Under the pieces are notes generated by a model, which saw only the letters and a list, made by a program, of their open reading frames with translations, searched no databases and was not told where the DNA came from. Below are positions 36,179 through 44,607 of a stretch of 64,000 bases of DNA, piece after piece; position 1 is the first letter of the stretch; each line of letters opens with the position of its first letter. Source of the stretch: DASRJW01 sp964567755 (GTDB lineage Bacteria; Krumholzibacteriota; Krumholzibacteriia; G020349025); contig CAZMNW010000023.1 in NCBI GenBank assembly GCA_964567755.1, positions 1 through 64,000 of the forward strand, in the 5' to 3' direction. The position numbers and the translations under genes are program-made.

Positions 36179-37312
36179 TCATTCCATCCCCAAGTACTGG
36201 CGAATCCCCTGCACGATCCGCTCTGCGGCACGCCCATCCCCATAAGGGTTCTGGCGCTGCACCCAATCCGCTGTGTCGCGGTGTGAATCCAGGATGCGGC
36301 GCGCCTCGGCGACGATTCGCGTGGGATCGGTACCGACCAGCCAGGCGACACCGGCTTCGATGCCCTCAGGCCTCTCGGTCTTGTCTCGCAGCACCAACAC
36401 GGGCTTCCCCAACGACGGGGCTTCTTCCTGCACGCCACCGGAATCGGTGAGTAACAGTGTCGCAAGTTTCATCACGTGAACGAACTGCACATAGTCGAGC
36501 GGCTCCATCAAGAGCACGCGCGGGTTCTCTCCCAGGATTTCATGCACCGGGCCGCGGACGTTGGGGTTGGGATGCACCGGAAAGACTATTCCGGTATCCG
36601 GGAACAGCTGCAGGATCCGTGACAGTGCCTGGCAAACGGCACGCAGTGGTTCGCCGAAGCTCTCGCGCCTGTGCGCCGTGACCAGTAGAAGTCGCCCTAC
36701 CCTGGCGGCAAAGCGTTGCACCCGTTCGAAACTGGCGTCGTCCGGATCGGGCGCGGCTGCGATCCGTAACACCGCATCGACCACCGTGTTGCCTGTAACC
36801 AGGATAGCGTTCTCGGGGACCCCTTCGCGAAGCAGGTTATCCCGTGCCCGCGAAGTGGGGGCGAAATGCATGTCCGCCAAGGCGCCTGCAATCCGCCGGT
36901 TCATTTCCTCTGGAAATGGTGCGTACTTGTCGGACGTGCGGAGCCCTGCCTCCACATGCCCCAGCGGGACTCTGTTGTAGTGACAAACCAGCGCCGCCGC
37001 CATGACGGTTGTTGTGTCCCCCTGGACCAACGCCATTTGCGGTGATTCACGCTTCAGCACAGCGTCGATACCGACAAGGCATTTCGATGTCACATCCACC
37101 AGCTTCTGGTCGGTGGTCATGATGTCGAGGTCGTGATCGGGAACGATGCGGAAGACACGCAGCATGTCGTCCAACATCTCCCGGTGCTGGGCTGTGGCGA
37201 GGTTCACCACGTGGAATGCAGGATCGGCCTGTAGGGCTTCGATCACCGGACCCATCTTGATGACCTCGGGGCGCGTGCCGAAGATGCAGAGGATTTTGCA
37301 CTTGTCCTTCAT
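36179..37312 (-). CDS. wecB: UDP-N-acetylglucosamine 2-epimerase (non-hydrolysing)
   Basis: A 377-residue enzyme converting UDP-GlcNAc to UDP-ManNAc. The family motifs are all present: FGTRPEVIKMGPVI near 10-23 (UDP binding), GHVEAGLRTSD near 111-121 with the catalytic acids, FPEEMNRRIAG, TAHRRESFG near 210 and DSGGVQEEAPSLGKP near 285-299. The length matches WecB/MnaA. UDP-ManNAc, or ManNAcA after oxidation by one of the dehydrogenases in the window, would be a building block of the exopolysaccharide. A 77-base gap separates it from the dehydrogenase-like gene. Confidence 0.94.
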   Translation of the reverse strand: MKDKCKILCIFGTRPEVIKMGPVIEALQADPAFHVVNLATAQHREMLDDMLRVFRIVPDHDLDIMTTDQKLVDVTSKCLVGIDAVLKRESPQMALVQGDTTTVMAAALVCHYNRVPLGHVEAGLRTSDKYAPFPEEMNRRIAGALADMHFAPTSRARDNLLREGVPENAILVTGNTVVDAVLRIAAAPDPDDASFERVQRFAARVGRLLLVTAHRRESFGEPLRAVCQALSRILQLFPDTGIVFPVHPNPNVRGPVHEILGENPRVLLMEPLDYVQFVHVMKLATLLLTDSGGVQEEAPSLGKPVLVLRDKTERPEGIEAGVAWLVGTDPTRIVAEARRILDSHRDTADWVQRQNPYGDGRAAERIVQGIRQYLGME

Positions 37313-37912
37313 GACCCGCGTCTATCCTTACTCAGCTCGCCGACTTCCCATCAGGGGCAAACATCGGACGATCGGGACGTCGCTGCTACCTTGGCTGCGA
37401 CTCTCCCCAAAGCGGCGTGCCTGCAAGTCCGGGTTATCGGTGCTGATTCTGTGAGACTCAGTGCACCAACTTTGTGTGACCTTATTGCAGTGTGGGCTAC
37501 TCGAGCCTCCGCGCGCAAGTTTCCGCCCACGCGACGGGTCTAGTCGTTCTGAGGAGCCCCGTCCTGGGGAGCGGCCATGCCAAAGACCGCCGGAGTGTCG
37601 TACTCCGAACCCCATCCAGACGATGGCTTGCACTCCCCTCGACCGTAATCAGGTTTGATCCGCCCCATCGCTCATCCAGAGCGAGTTGCTTGACGGCGAA
37701 GGCCTCGTCGAAGGAGAACGGGCGCGTGCCCAGTGCGATGGCCAGCGCAATGACCGGAACACCCGGAAGAATCGTCTTTATTAGGCAGACCGCCAGCTCG
37801 CAGGAGTACTACCAGGCGACTTTACATGGGTACCACACCCTTGGACGAGTAGGTCCTGGATCCCGGTGTATCATCAGGGGACGGTAGCTGTTCTCGTAGG
37901 GGAGTCAAGCTG
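37313..37912. other. 600-base intergenic region, no gene identified
   Basis: Lies between the divergent wecB and GT4 genes and must hold both promoters. Short frames on both strands match nothing I know. GGGGAG about eight bases before the GTG at 37913 is the GT4 ribosome site. Confidence 0.4.
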
Positions 37913-39181
37913 GTGAGAGTTTTTGCCGTTCTCTACTGCTACCCGCCGCTTCTTGTACCGGCGACCATGTGCTACGTGAAGCTGGTCATCGGCCTCAAGG
38001 AGCTGGGACATGACGTGGAAGTCCTGACCATTGTTCCAGAATCTTTCCGCCCTCCGGGCCCGCATCCATTCGATCCTTCAATGAACAGTCTGATCCCCGA
38101 TGGTGTGAGGCGCCATGAGGTATGGTCTTGGGAAAAAAATCGAATCCTCAACGCCATCAGGGATATTGGGGTTCTTTACCGGCTCGGATATCGGCTCTGG
38201 GAGCCGCGAAAGAAGGAGTGGGTTTTCCCGGCTCTGCGTTATGTGAACGGCTTGGATTTCTCACGTTTCGATGCGGTGCTGAGCTGTTCGCAACCACACT
38301 CCAACCACATGATTGGATTGCACCTGAAACGCAGACATGGCATTCCTTGGATCGCTTACCTGAGCGATCCCTGGTCCGACATGCCATGGCATCAACACCG
38401 TTTCAAGGCAGTCGCTCACTACAATCGTCGCATTGAACGCGAGGTCATAGAATCAGCCGACACCGTCCTCTTCACCTCACAGGAAACCGTCGAACTGGTG
38501 ATGAAAAAGTACCCCCCCGCGCTCCGCGACAAAGTCGGCGTTTTGCCTCACTCTTTCGTGCCGGAGTGGTACGGTCTCGGGAGGACGGCAGCAAAAAGTG
38601 GGCACGCTCGGATCAAGATCTTGCACACGGGTCATTTCTACGGTGAGCGAACGCCGCTCCCCGTATTTGCGGCCTTGGAGCGGCTGAACTTGGAAACCCC
38701 CCTCAAAGATCAACTTCACCTGACTTGCGTCGGTAGCATGCAGGAGTCGTATCGACGCTACGTGACCGAGCGCGGGTTGGAGTCCTACATCACCGTACTC
38801 GAAACCGTGCCCTATCTGGATTCGTTGGCCTTGATGACCGAGTCCGACTACCTGCTGGTGCTCGATGCTCCCCTACGGAAAATCGCCGAGAGCGTGTTCC
38901 TACCGTCGAAGCTGGTCGATTATCTCGGCAGTGGCAAGCCGGTCATCGGCGTGACCCCGAAGCGAGGGACAACCGCACGGGTCCTGCAGGAAACAGGCAA
39001 CTTGTGGTGCGACGTGGAGAATGACGAGGAGATCTACCGCCTGTTTGCCGGGATCCTGTCCGGTAGTGGCAAGGCGAGCCTGAAGCGCGAGCGGGTCATG
39101 GAATATCACTACCTGGCGACTTCCAAGCGCTTACACGACGCCTTGAACCGGATCGTTGCCAAGACTGCAACGGCGAAATAG
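37913..39181 (+). CDS. family 4-like glycosyltransferase
   Basis: A 422-residue GT-B glycosyltransferase. The N-terminal domain shows FAVLYCYPPLLVPATMCYVK, a GT4-like first strand and loop. YLSDPWSDMPWHQ near 142-154 is the conserved stretch of the WbuB-like branch. The C-terminal domain ends with PSKLVDYLGSGKPVIGVTPK near 328, where the usual E-x7-E is weakened. GTG 37913 follows GGGGAG at good spacing. The next glycosyltransferase starts six bases after its stop, so they form an operon. Acceptor and donor are unknown. Confidence 0.85.
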   Translation: MRVFAVLYCYPPLLVPATMCYVKLVIGLKELGHDVEVLTIVPESFRPPGPHPFDPSMNSLIPDGVRRHEVWSWEKNRILNAIRDIGVLYRLGYRLWEPRKKEWVFPALRYVNGLDFSRFDAVLSCSQPHSNHMIGLHLKRRHGIPWIAYLSDPWSDMPWHQHRFKAVAHYNRRIEREVIESADTVLFTSQETVELVMKKYPPALRDKVGVLPHSFVPEWYGLGRTAAKSGHARIKILHTGHFYGERTPLPVFAALERLNLETPLKDQLHLTCVGSMQESYRRYVTERGLESYITVLETVPYLDSLALMTESDYLLVLDAPLRKIAESVFLPSKLVDYLGSGKPVIGVTPKRGTTARVLQETGNLWCDVENDEEIYRLFAGILSGSGKASLKRERVMEYHYLATSKRLHDALNRIVAKTATAK

Positions 39182-39187
39182 GCGCGC

Positions 39188-40345
39188 ATGATCCGGATTC
39201 TCTATCTGATCGACAATCTCGATCAACCGACAGCCGGGACCGAAAAACAACTCATGAGGACGGTCGCGCTTCTCGACCGGCGCCGGTTCGAATGCACACT
39301 CATGACGCTTTCTGCCAGTCCTTGGTTGGTCGAAGAGACCAACCGTTCGTTCGCCTGGGAGAACCTCGAGTCGGGCCCGCTTCTGCGCCCCGGAATGCTC
39401 AGTGTTGCACGACGCTTCGCCCAAGTTTGTCGTCGCCGTGAGATTGATCTGGTTCATACATATTTTGTGGATTCCAGCGTGATCGGGCCGTTGTGGGCGA
39501 AACTGGCAGCAGTCCCCGTAGTGGTGTCCAGCCGCCGCAATATCGGATACCACCACACACGAACGGGTCTTTGGGCCCTGCGGTTCGTAAGACAATTCAC
39601 GACACACGTCATCGCGAACTCGAAGGCTGCGGCTAGCGCTGCCGTTACTTTGGAGCATTTCGATCCCACCCGCATCAGCGTGATCCCCAACATGCTCGAC
39701 TTGGGGGCTTTCACTCGCCCTTCCGATGATGCGCTAGAAGGAATCAAGGCTTCCTGGGGATTCCCCAAGGACGCGGTGGTGGTTGGGGCAGTAGCGAATC
39801 TGCGACCGGTGAAGAACCTCGAGCTACTGGTTCGCGCCGCCGCTACCATCGCTCCACGGTTTCCAGCCGCGCGCTTCGTGGTCCTCGGTGAAGGGCCCGA
39901 GCGTTCACATTTGCAGCGCTGCGTCGATGCTACCGGGCTCGGTCATGTCTTCGCCCTGCCGGGGACTTCGGTCAACATACACCGCGACATCTTCGCGTTC
40001 GACATTGGCTCGCTCGTGTCCAACAGCGAAAGCAGCCCCAACGCACTCCTGGAATACATGGCTGCAGGAAAAGCCAGCGTCGTCTCCGATGTCGGCGGCG
40101 TTAAGGAAATCGCCACGCACGAGCGCACGGCTCTCATATTTCCCAAGGACGACTTGAACGCCCTTGTTCGAAACCTCGAACGCCTGTTATGTGATCTCGA
40201 TCTCCGTGCGCAGATCGGACGACAGGCACGTCAGTACGTACATGCGGTGCACGATCAGGCAATGGTTATTCGTACCCTCGAGGACTTGTACGTCCGCTTG
40301 GTGGAAAGCAGTCGCAAAGTCAGCCATTCTCACAGGCCTGGGTAG
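39188..40345 (+). CDS. family 4 glycosyltransferase
   Basis: A 385-residue GT4 enzyme. The N-terminus IRILYLIDNLDQPTAGTEKQ has the Gly-rich turn that contacts the acceptor or donor phosphate. VANLRPVKNLELLVRAA near 203 starts the donor domain. SNSESSPNALLEYMAAGKAS near 280 carries the E-x7-E motif. It probably adds a sugar to the undecaprenyl-linked unit after its neighbour. A perfect 8-bp hairpin lies 16 bases after the stop and may end the transcript. Confidence 0.9.
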   Translation: MIRILYLIDNLDQPTAGTEKQLMRTVALLDRRRFECTLMTLSASPWLVEETNRSFAWENLESGPLLRPGMLSVARRFAQVCRRREIDLVHTYFVDSSVIGPLWAKLAAVPVVVSSRRNIGYHHTRTGLWALRFVRQFTTHVIANSKAAASAAVTLEHFDPTRISVIPNMLDLGAFTRPSDDALEGIKASWGFPKDAVVVGAVANLRPVKNLELLVRAAATIAPRFPAARFVVLGEGPERSHLQRCVDATGLGHVFALPGTSVNIHRDIFAFDIGSLVSNSESSPNALLEYMAAGKASVVSDVGGVKEIATHERTALIFPKDDLNALVRNLERLLCDLDLRAQIGRQARQYVHAVHDQAMVIRTLEDLYVRLVESSRKVSHSHRPG

Positions 40346-40360
40346 CGCCACGACTCGTCA

Positions 40361-40388
40361 ATGCCTCCACCACCACACGCGGAGGCAT
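40361..40388 (+). terminator. candidate hairpin terminator after the GT4 pair
   Basis: ATGCCTCC (40361-40368) and GGAGGCAT (40381-40388) are perfectly complementary around a 12-base loop. No T-run follows, so intrinsic termination is uncertain. Its place just after the stop supports a 3'-end role. Confidence 0.45.
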
Positions 40389-40651
40389 CGATCCGAACAA
40401 GGGAGCGCGTTCCGACTTTCCGTCTCCCTCAGGATTCTGCCTGCGGCATGAGTTCTGTGGTGCGCCGCGCGCGTCAACGCTCGCCACCGGCCCACCAGCT
40501 CGACCTCGCTCGACTCACAGGTGAAGTGCTCGCGCTGGCCCGGCAAGTGCGGCACGTCCTTGGCACAGGCGCGGCTGGCTCCGGAGGCGTTTCGTCGCCT
40601 GCGGTGTTTCGGAGCCCCTCCTGAGGTGTCGGAAAAGGCTACAGGTCGGTT
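40389..40651. other. intergenic region before the PEP-CTERM gene
   Basis: GC-rich at first, then abruptly A/T-rich from about 40650. No sigma-54 box of the TGGCAC-N5-TTGC type, known for PrsR-controlled PEP-CTERM genes, was found; TGGCAC at 40561 lacks the second element. Confidence 0.35.
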
Positions 40652-40680
40652 TTGTTAGTGTTTGGTTACTTGTTTTAAAT
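40652..40680 (+). promoter_or_regulatory. possible sigma-70 promoter of the PEP-CTERM gene
   Basis: TTGTTA (40652-40657) and TTAAAT (40675-40680) are spaced by 17 bases within an A/T-rich stretch, each matching consensus at four of six positions. The start codon is 84 bases downstream. Moderate support only. Confidence 0.4.
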
Positions 40681-40763
40681 CAATGCAATAGCTTAGGGAA
40701 CACCGCTTGCTCAAGACTCTGCGTCAGTCGAAATTTATCCTGCGCCTGGGAAGGTTGTTCCAA

Positions 40764-41465
40764 ATGAAGGCCACAAAGCCGCTCGTTGTCCTGATGACCA
40801 CACTTCTCGTTGCGCTGGGCGGGACCGCTGCGCAAGCAATCCCCGTTCTCCAGCTCTACATCGAGGGCGCCACGTACGACACGGACTCCGAGAGCTGGGT
40901 CGTTGCATCGAACAACTTGCGTCTCTGGGTGATCGGAAACCCCCAGTATGGTGCGATTCTCGACGTCAAGCTCTCGGCCGCCTTTAAGACCGGTGAGATG
41001 GGGACGATCGGTCTCACGCCGTCGACGTCGACGTTGCTCACCGACCCGTCCACCCCCGGCGCCCCGATGCAAACCTCTGGCGTTGGCGCAGATGGTACGC
41101 GTCCTCTAATGAGCGACGGGAGCCTCCTTCCGAGCCACGGCATCTACGGCGCTGGCACCAGCTTCAAGCAGTGGGAGCTTGGGGACTTCGACATGATGGA
41201 TTCCCCCATCGGGGACTTCATCAATTCGTACCCGACGAGCTTCCCAAGGATGGGCCAAATCAACGTTTACGACGTCGCAATCACCGGATACTCGACGGTC
41301 CACTTCGACGCCTACAACCATGTCGAGGGGTCCGTCCACGCGATCAAGGCCCCGTTCTCCCACGACGCAGGTACTGCGGTCCCAGAGCCGGGAACCTTGA
41401 TGTTGGTTGGAGCTGGCCTGTTGAGTTCGACTGTGCTCCGTCTGAAGAGGAAGAAGCGTTCCTAG
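40764..41465 (+). CDS. PEP-CTERM sorted secreted protein (choice-of-anchor N type)
   Basis: A 233-residue exported protein. ATG 40764 follows GGAAGG about nine bases upstream and begins a classic signal peptide (MKATKPLVVLMTTLLVALGG, cleavage after AQA). The C-terminus is a textbook exosortase signal: VPEPGTLMLVGAGLLSS, a hydrophobic helix and a basic LKRKKRS end. The body starting LQLYIEGATYDTDSESWVV resembles the choice-of-anchor N proteins, whose function is unknown. It is the only PEP-CTERM protein in the window and lies beside its sorting locus. It may be a matrix or surface protein linked to the exopolysaccharide. Confidence 0.88.
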   Translation: MKATKPLVVLMTTLLVALGGTAAQAIPVLQLYIEGATYDTDSESWVVASNNLRLWVIGNPQYGAILDVKLSAAFKTGEMGTIGLTPSTSTLLTDPSTPGAPMQTSGVGADGTRPLMSDGSLLPSHGIYGAGTSFKQWELGDFDMMDSPIGDFINSYPTSFPRMGQINVYDVAITGYSTVHFDAYNHVEGSVHAIKAPFSHDAGTAVPEPGTLMLVGAGLLSSTVLRLKRKKRS

Positions 41466-41689
41466 GAGCGGTTTTAAGGCTTCCGCGTCTCGTTTGTCGA
41501 CCAACTTGACGGTTGTGCCAGCCGCTACGTGCTGAACTGTATCTTGAGCCCCCACAACAGATTCCAGTTTAGCGCACCGTGCCTTCGCGGGCGTTTGGTG
41601 ACTAACCTCACCTCGAACTGTCGGCGAACCGGACACAATCCGAAGCTGATCCCAGTGCCGCCGGCGTCGGTACACTGCGCAAACGACCG

Positions 41690-41720
41690 TCTGGAGTGGC
41701 GCTCCAGAGCGTGATACAAT
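41690..41720 (+). promoter_or_regulatory. inverted repeat plus -10 box before the NHL gene
   Basis: TCTGGAG (41690-41696) and CTCCAGA (41702-41708) form a perfect inverted repeat with a five-base spacer. TACAAT at 41715-41720 is a good -10 box, and the repeat covers the expected -35 position, where only TGGAGT is seen. This is the layout of an activator- or repressor-controlled promoter. Confidence 0.4.
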
Positions 41721-41742
41721 TGAGGCTTCCTGGAGGAATTCA

Positions 41743-43107
41743 ATGATCGACGCGCTATTCGGGCGCCCTGCCATCGAGACGATCCGTTCGCTCCCTCACA
41801 GGCTCAAGCGCTCGAGCGCCGTCTGGGTCATTTTTCTCGCCCTGATGCCGGCCGTGGGGAAAGCCGCCTCGAGCCTGCAGTTCCTGACCAAGTGGGGAAG
41901 CCTGGGGTCCGCAAATGGGCAGTTCATGGAGCCGAGCGGCCTCGCGGTCGGTGCAGGGGGCAATCTGTACGTCGCCGACCGCGCCAACCACCGCATCCAG
42001 GTCTTTTCCAACAACGGTGCCTTCGTGTCGACCTGGGGGGATTCAGGCACAGCAAACGGCCTGTTCAACTCCCCGCGCGACGTCGCTGTGGATGCAAACG
42101 GCGAGGTCTACGTCACCGACTTCTTCAATGACCGGGTGCAGGTGTTCTCGAGCACGGGAACCTACCTGCGGCAGTGGGGAGCTACGGGCACGGGTACCGG
42201 TCAGTTCAAGTCCCCGCGCGGCATCGACATCGACGACAGCCTCCATGTCTTTGTCTCCGAAGACGGCTTCCCGAACAAACGCATTCAGAAGTTCAGCACC
42301 ACCGGCGTGTTCCTCGGTACGTGGGGGACGATCGGTTCGGGGAACGGTCAATTCCAGTCGCCGCGCGGCCTCGCGACGACCGACAGCTTTCTCGTTTACG
42401 TCTCGGATCCGATCAACAACCGGGTGCAGAAGTTCACCTCTGTCGGGCAATTCTTGGTGGCCTGGGGACAGATGGGCGCGGGGACAGGTGACTTCCAGTT
42501 TCCCGGAGGCGTTGCCGTCTCGAACGGCCGCGTCTTCGTGATGGACACCAACAACCATCGAGTTGAAATCTTCGGGGCCTCTGGAGCTTTCCTGGAAGTG
42601 ACGGGCAGTCAATGCCGGCTCTCGGATGGCAGCGGCTGCGTCGATCCCGACGCCGGGGGCTCGCTCGCCCTTGGCGATGGCCAGTTCTACTTCCCACTCG
42701 GGATTGCCATCGACACCGATGGCGACGTATTCATCTCCGACACCCAGAACCACCGCATCCAGAAATTTGCGCGCGCACCGACGAGCAGCGCCGGCCCGCC
42801 GGCGGCAATGCTCTCGACGTTGGTCGTGACCCCGAACCCCACGCGCGGATCGGCATGGGTCCGCTTCGGTTTCGCTGCCTCCGACTTGGCCAGTGTGCGC
42901 GACCACCACGTATCCGCCCGGGTCTACGACAGCGCCGGTCGTCTGGTGCGAACGTTGTACACCGGCACGATGCTCGCGGGCGATCACGCGCTGGGCTGGG
43001 ATGGAACGCGGGTCGACGGCGCGGCCGTGCCGCCTGGCGTTTATTTCGTCGACCTGCGGGTGGACGATGCCCCGTCGCGGAGCGTCAAGATCGTGCGTCT
43101 ACCTTGA
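41743..43107 (+). CDS. secreted NHL-repeat protein with FlgD-Ig-like C-terminus
   Basis: A 454-residue exported protein. ATG 41743 follows GGAGG at six bases. A signal segment ends near AGKA|ASS (about 42). Six NHL repeats follow (consensus-like GVAVSNGRVFVMDTNNHRVE), making a six-bladed beta-propeller from about 50 to 345. The last 85 residues (VTPNPTRGSAWVRFGFA, then GVYFVDLR and a basic KIVRLP end) resemble FlgD-Ig/type-IX-like sorting domains. It probably binds protein or glycan outside the cell. Its last 23 bases overlap the convergent lspA. Confidence 0.87.
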   Translation: MIDALFGRPAIETIRSLPHRLKRSSAVWVIFLALMPAVGKAASSLQFLTKWGSLGSANGQFMEPSGLAVGAGGNLYVADRANHRIQVFSNNGAFVSTWGDSGTANGLFNSPRDVAVDANGEVYVTDFFNDRVQVFSSTGTYLRQWGATGTGTGQFKSPRGIDIDDSLHVFVSEDGFPNKRIQKFSTTGVFLGTWGTIGSGNGQFQSPRGLATTDSFLVYVSDPINNRVQKFTSVGQFLVAWGQMGAGTGDFQFPGGVAVSNGRVFVMDTNNHRVEIFGASGAFLEVTGSQCRLSDGSGCVDPDAGGSLALGDGQFYFPLGIAIDTDGDVFISDTQNHRIQKFARAPTSSAGPPAAMLSTLVVTPNPTRGSAWVRFGFAASDLASVRDHHVSARVYDSAGRLVRTLYTGTMLAGDHALGWDGTRVDGAAVPPGVYFVDLRVDDAPSRSVKIVRLP

Positions 43108-43594
43108 GGTCGCCCGTCGTCAGATGCCCTCGCTGCATGGAGAGCACGAGGAGCGCGATGCCGGCGACCACCCAGCAATCGGCTAGGTTGAAGATCGGCC
43201 ACACCATGACGCCGAGATCGTAGGGTCCGAGAAAATCCACCACGCCGCGATTCGACAGCACACGATCGATCAAGTTCCCGACTGCCCCGCCGGTGACGAG
43301 CGCCACACCCGCGGCGCGTGATCGACTTCCCGCCGGCGTGCGTTGATAGACCGTGCCGAGCCAAATCAGCACGACAAGAGACAGGAGGATGAACAGCGGC
43401 CGCGACGCCGGGCCCAGGTCGAGGCCGAAGGCGGCACCACGATTGAAGCTGAGCGTGAGGAGGAGAGCGCCATCCCATGCGCGCTGTGTCACGCCGCGCT
43501 CCAGAGTCTCGAGCGCCCAGCGCTTCGTCCCCTGATCCAACAACACGAGAACCACGACGACAATCGCGAACACGATCCACTTGCGCTGCGCCAT
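43085..43594 (-). CDS. lspA: lipoprotein signal peptidase (signal peptidase II)
   Basis: A 169-residue aspartic protease of the inner membrane that removes signal peptides from prolipoproteins. ATG 43594 has GGAG five bases upstream. Four hydrophobic segments are visible. The family motifs are FNRGAAFGL near 51, GGAVGNLIDRV near 101-111 (first catalytic Asp) and FNLADCWVVAG near 132-142 (second Asp). The length is that of ordinary LspA. The much longer frame to 44827 is antisense to the CYTH gene. The lipoprotein phosphatase encoded nearby is a plausible client. Confidence 0.93.
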   Translation of the reverse strand: MAQRKWIVFAIVVVVLVLLDQGTKRWALETLERGVTQRAWDGALLLTLSFNRGAAFGLDLGPASRPLFILLSLVVLIWLGTVYQRTPAGSRSRAAGVALVTGGAVGNLIDRVLSNRGVVDFLGPYDLGVMVWPIFNLADCWVVAGIALLVLSMQRGHLTTGDLKVDARS

Positions 43595-43756
43595 TGGTCT
43601 CCTAGGTTGCAATCGCCCGGGTGAGGCTGCCCACCTTCGATGGCTCCGCCCGTAGCCGCTCAGCATGAACTCCCGACAACCGCATCTCGGCGCGGCGACG
43701 ACGAGCCGGCATGCTACCATGCCCCGGGCCCCACTCTGCTGCGAACGAGCTCCACG

Positions 43757-44551
43757 ATGTCCTCTGCCAGCCGCGAGATCGAGATCACCTTCGCCGTCGC
43801 CACCGATGCGCCCGAGGCTGTTCTCGCTCGTCTCGAAGCTGTTGGCCGTCTCGCCGATTTCTCGCTGCGGCATCGACAACCCGAAAACCTCCGGGATGTC
43901 TATCTCGATCTTCCCGCGCGTCCCTTGCGCCAGCGCGGGTACGCGTTGCGTGTTCGCCACGTCGACGATCGTTGGCTCCTGTGTTTGAAGGGACGTTCGC
44001 GTCGCCGCGGTCTCGCGGTCGAGCGGCTGGAGCTGGAAGGCGAGCCCACGGATCTTGGGCTTTGGACCCGCATCCGCGACGAGCTCGGTGCCGATTGGCC
44101 CGCGGCGTTGGCGCCAACCGCTGCAGCGACGCGCGATTTCGCAGCCGATCCGCTGCCGGCGTTGCAGAGCGCCGGGTTCACACCGATCCAGGACCGTCGC
44201 ACGCTCCGCCGCCCGCGCGACGTCATGGGAAATGGAAACGTAACACTGGCCGTCCTCGCCATCGACAGCGTGATCTACGTCGTGGATGGGACACCGTTTC
44301 GGCACCACGAGGTCGAGATCGAGGCAGCCGCGGGCACCGATGATTCGACCTTGGACGGCATTGCCCGCGCGCTCGTCGCGACATGCCCCGAGCTCCGATT
44401 GTGGCAACCTTCGAAGCTCGCGACCGGCCTGGCGCTGGAAGCGCTCGTGCGTCGCGCGCAAGCTGTCCCCATCTCCGACCCCGACGGCAACCTTCTGCCA
44501 CAGATCTACTCCTTGCTGCAGGAATGGCTGCGCTCGCACCGCAGCGGATGA
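43757..44551 (+). CDS. CYTH-domain protein
   Basis: A 264-residue triphosphate-tunnel (CYTH) protein. ATG 43757 places the signature strand EIEITF at about 6-11; the usual ExExK has Thr instead of Lys, which may alter metal-triphosphate binding. DVYLDLPARPLRQRGYALRV near 50-69 and LCLKG then VERLELEGE are the other tunnel strands. Relatives are thiamine triphosphatases, class IV adenylate cyclases and inorganic triphosphatases. The region after about 200 is less conserved and may be the C-terminal helix. Substrate not predictable. Confidence 0.82.
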   Translation: MSSASREIEITFAVATDAPEAVLARLEAVGRLADFSLRHRQPENLRDVYLDLPARPLRQRGYALRVRHVDDRWLLCLKGRSRRRGLAVERLELEGEPTDLGLWTRIRDELGADWPAALAPTAAATRDFAADPLPALQSAGFTPIQDRRTLRRPRDVMGNGNVTLAVLAIDSVIYVVDGTPFRHHEVEIEAAAGTDDSTLDGIARALVATCPELRLWQPSKLATGLALEALVRRAQAVPISDPDGNLLPQIYSLLQEWLRSHRSG

Positions 44552-44607
44552 CAATTCCGCTGGCCGCCGCACGACGCTTCGCACTGTGCTCTTGGTGCTG
44601 CAAACCG

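Noticed and set aside
40561..40576. Sigma-54 promoter for the PEP-CTERM gene
   Set aside because: TGGCAC is present but the TTGC element at the required spacing is not.
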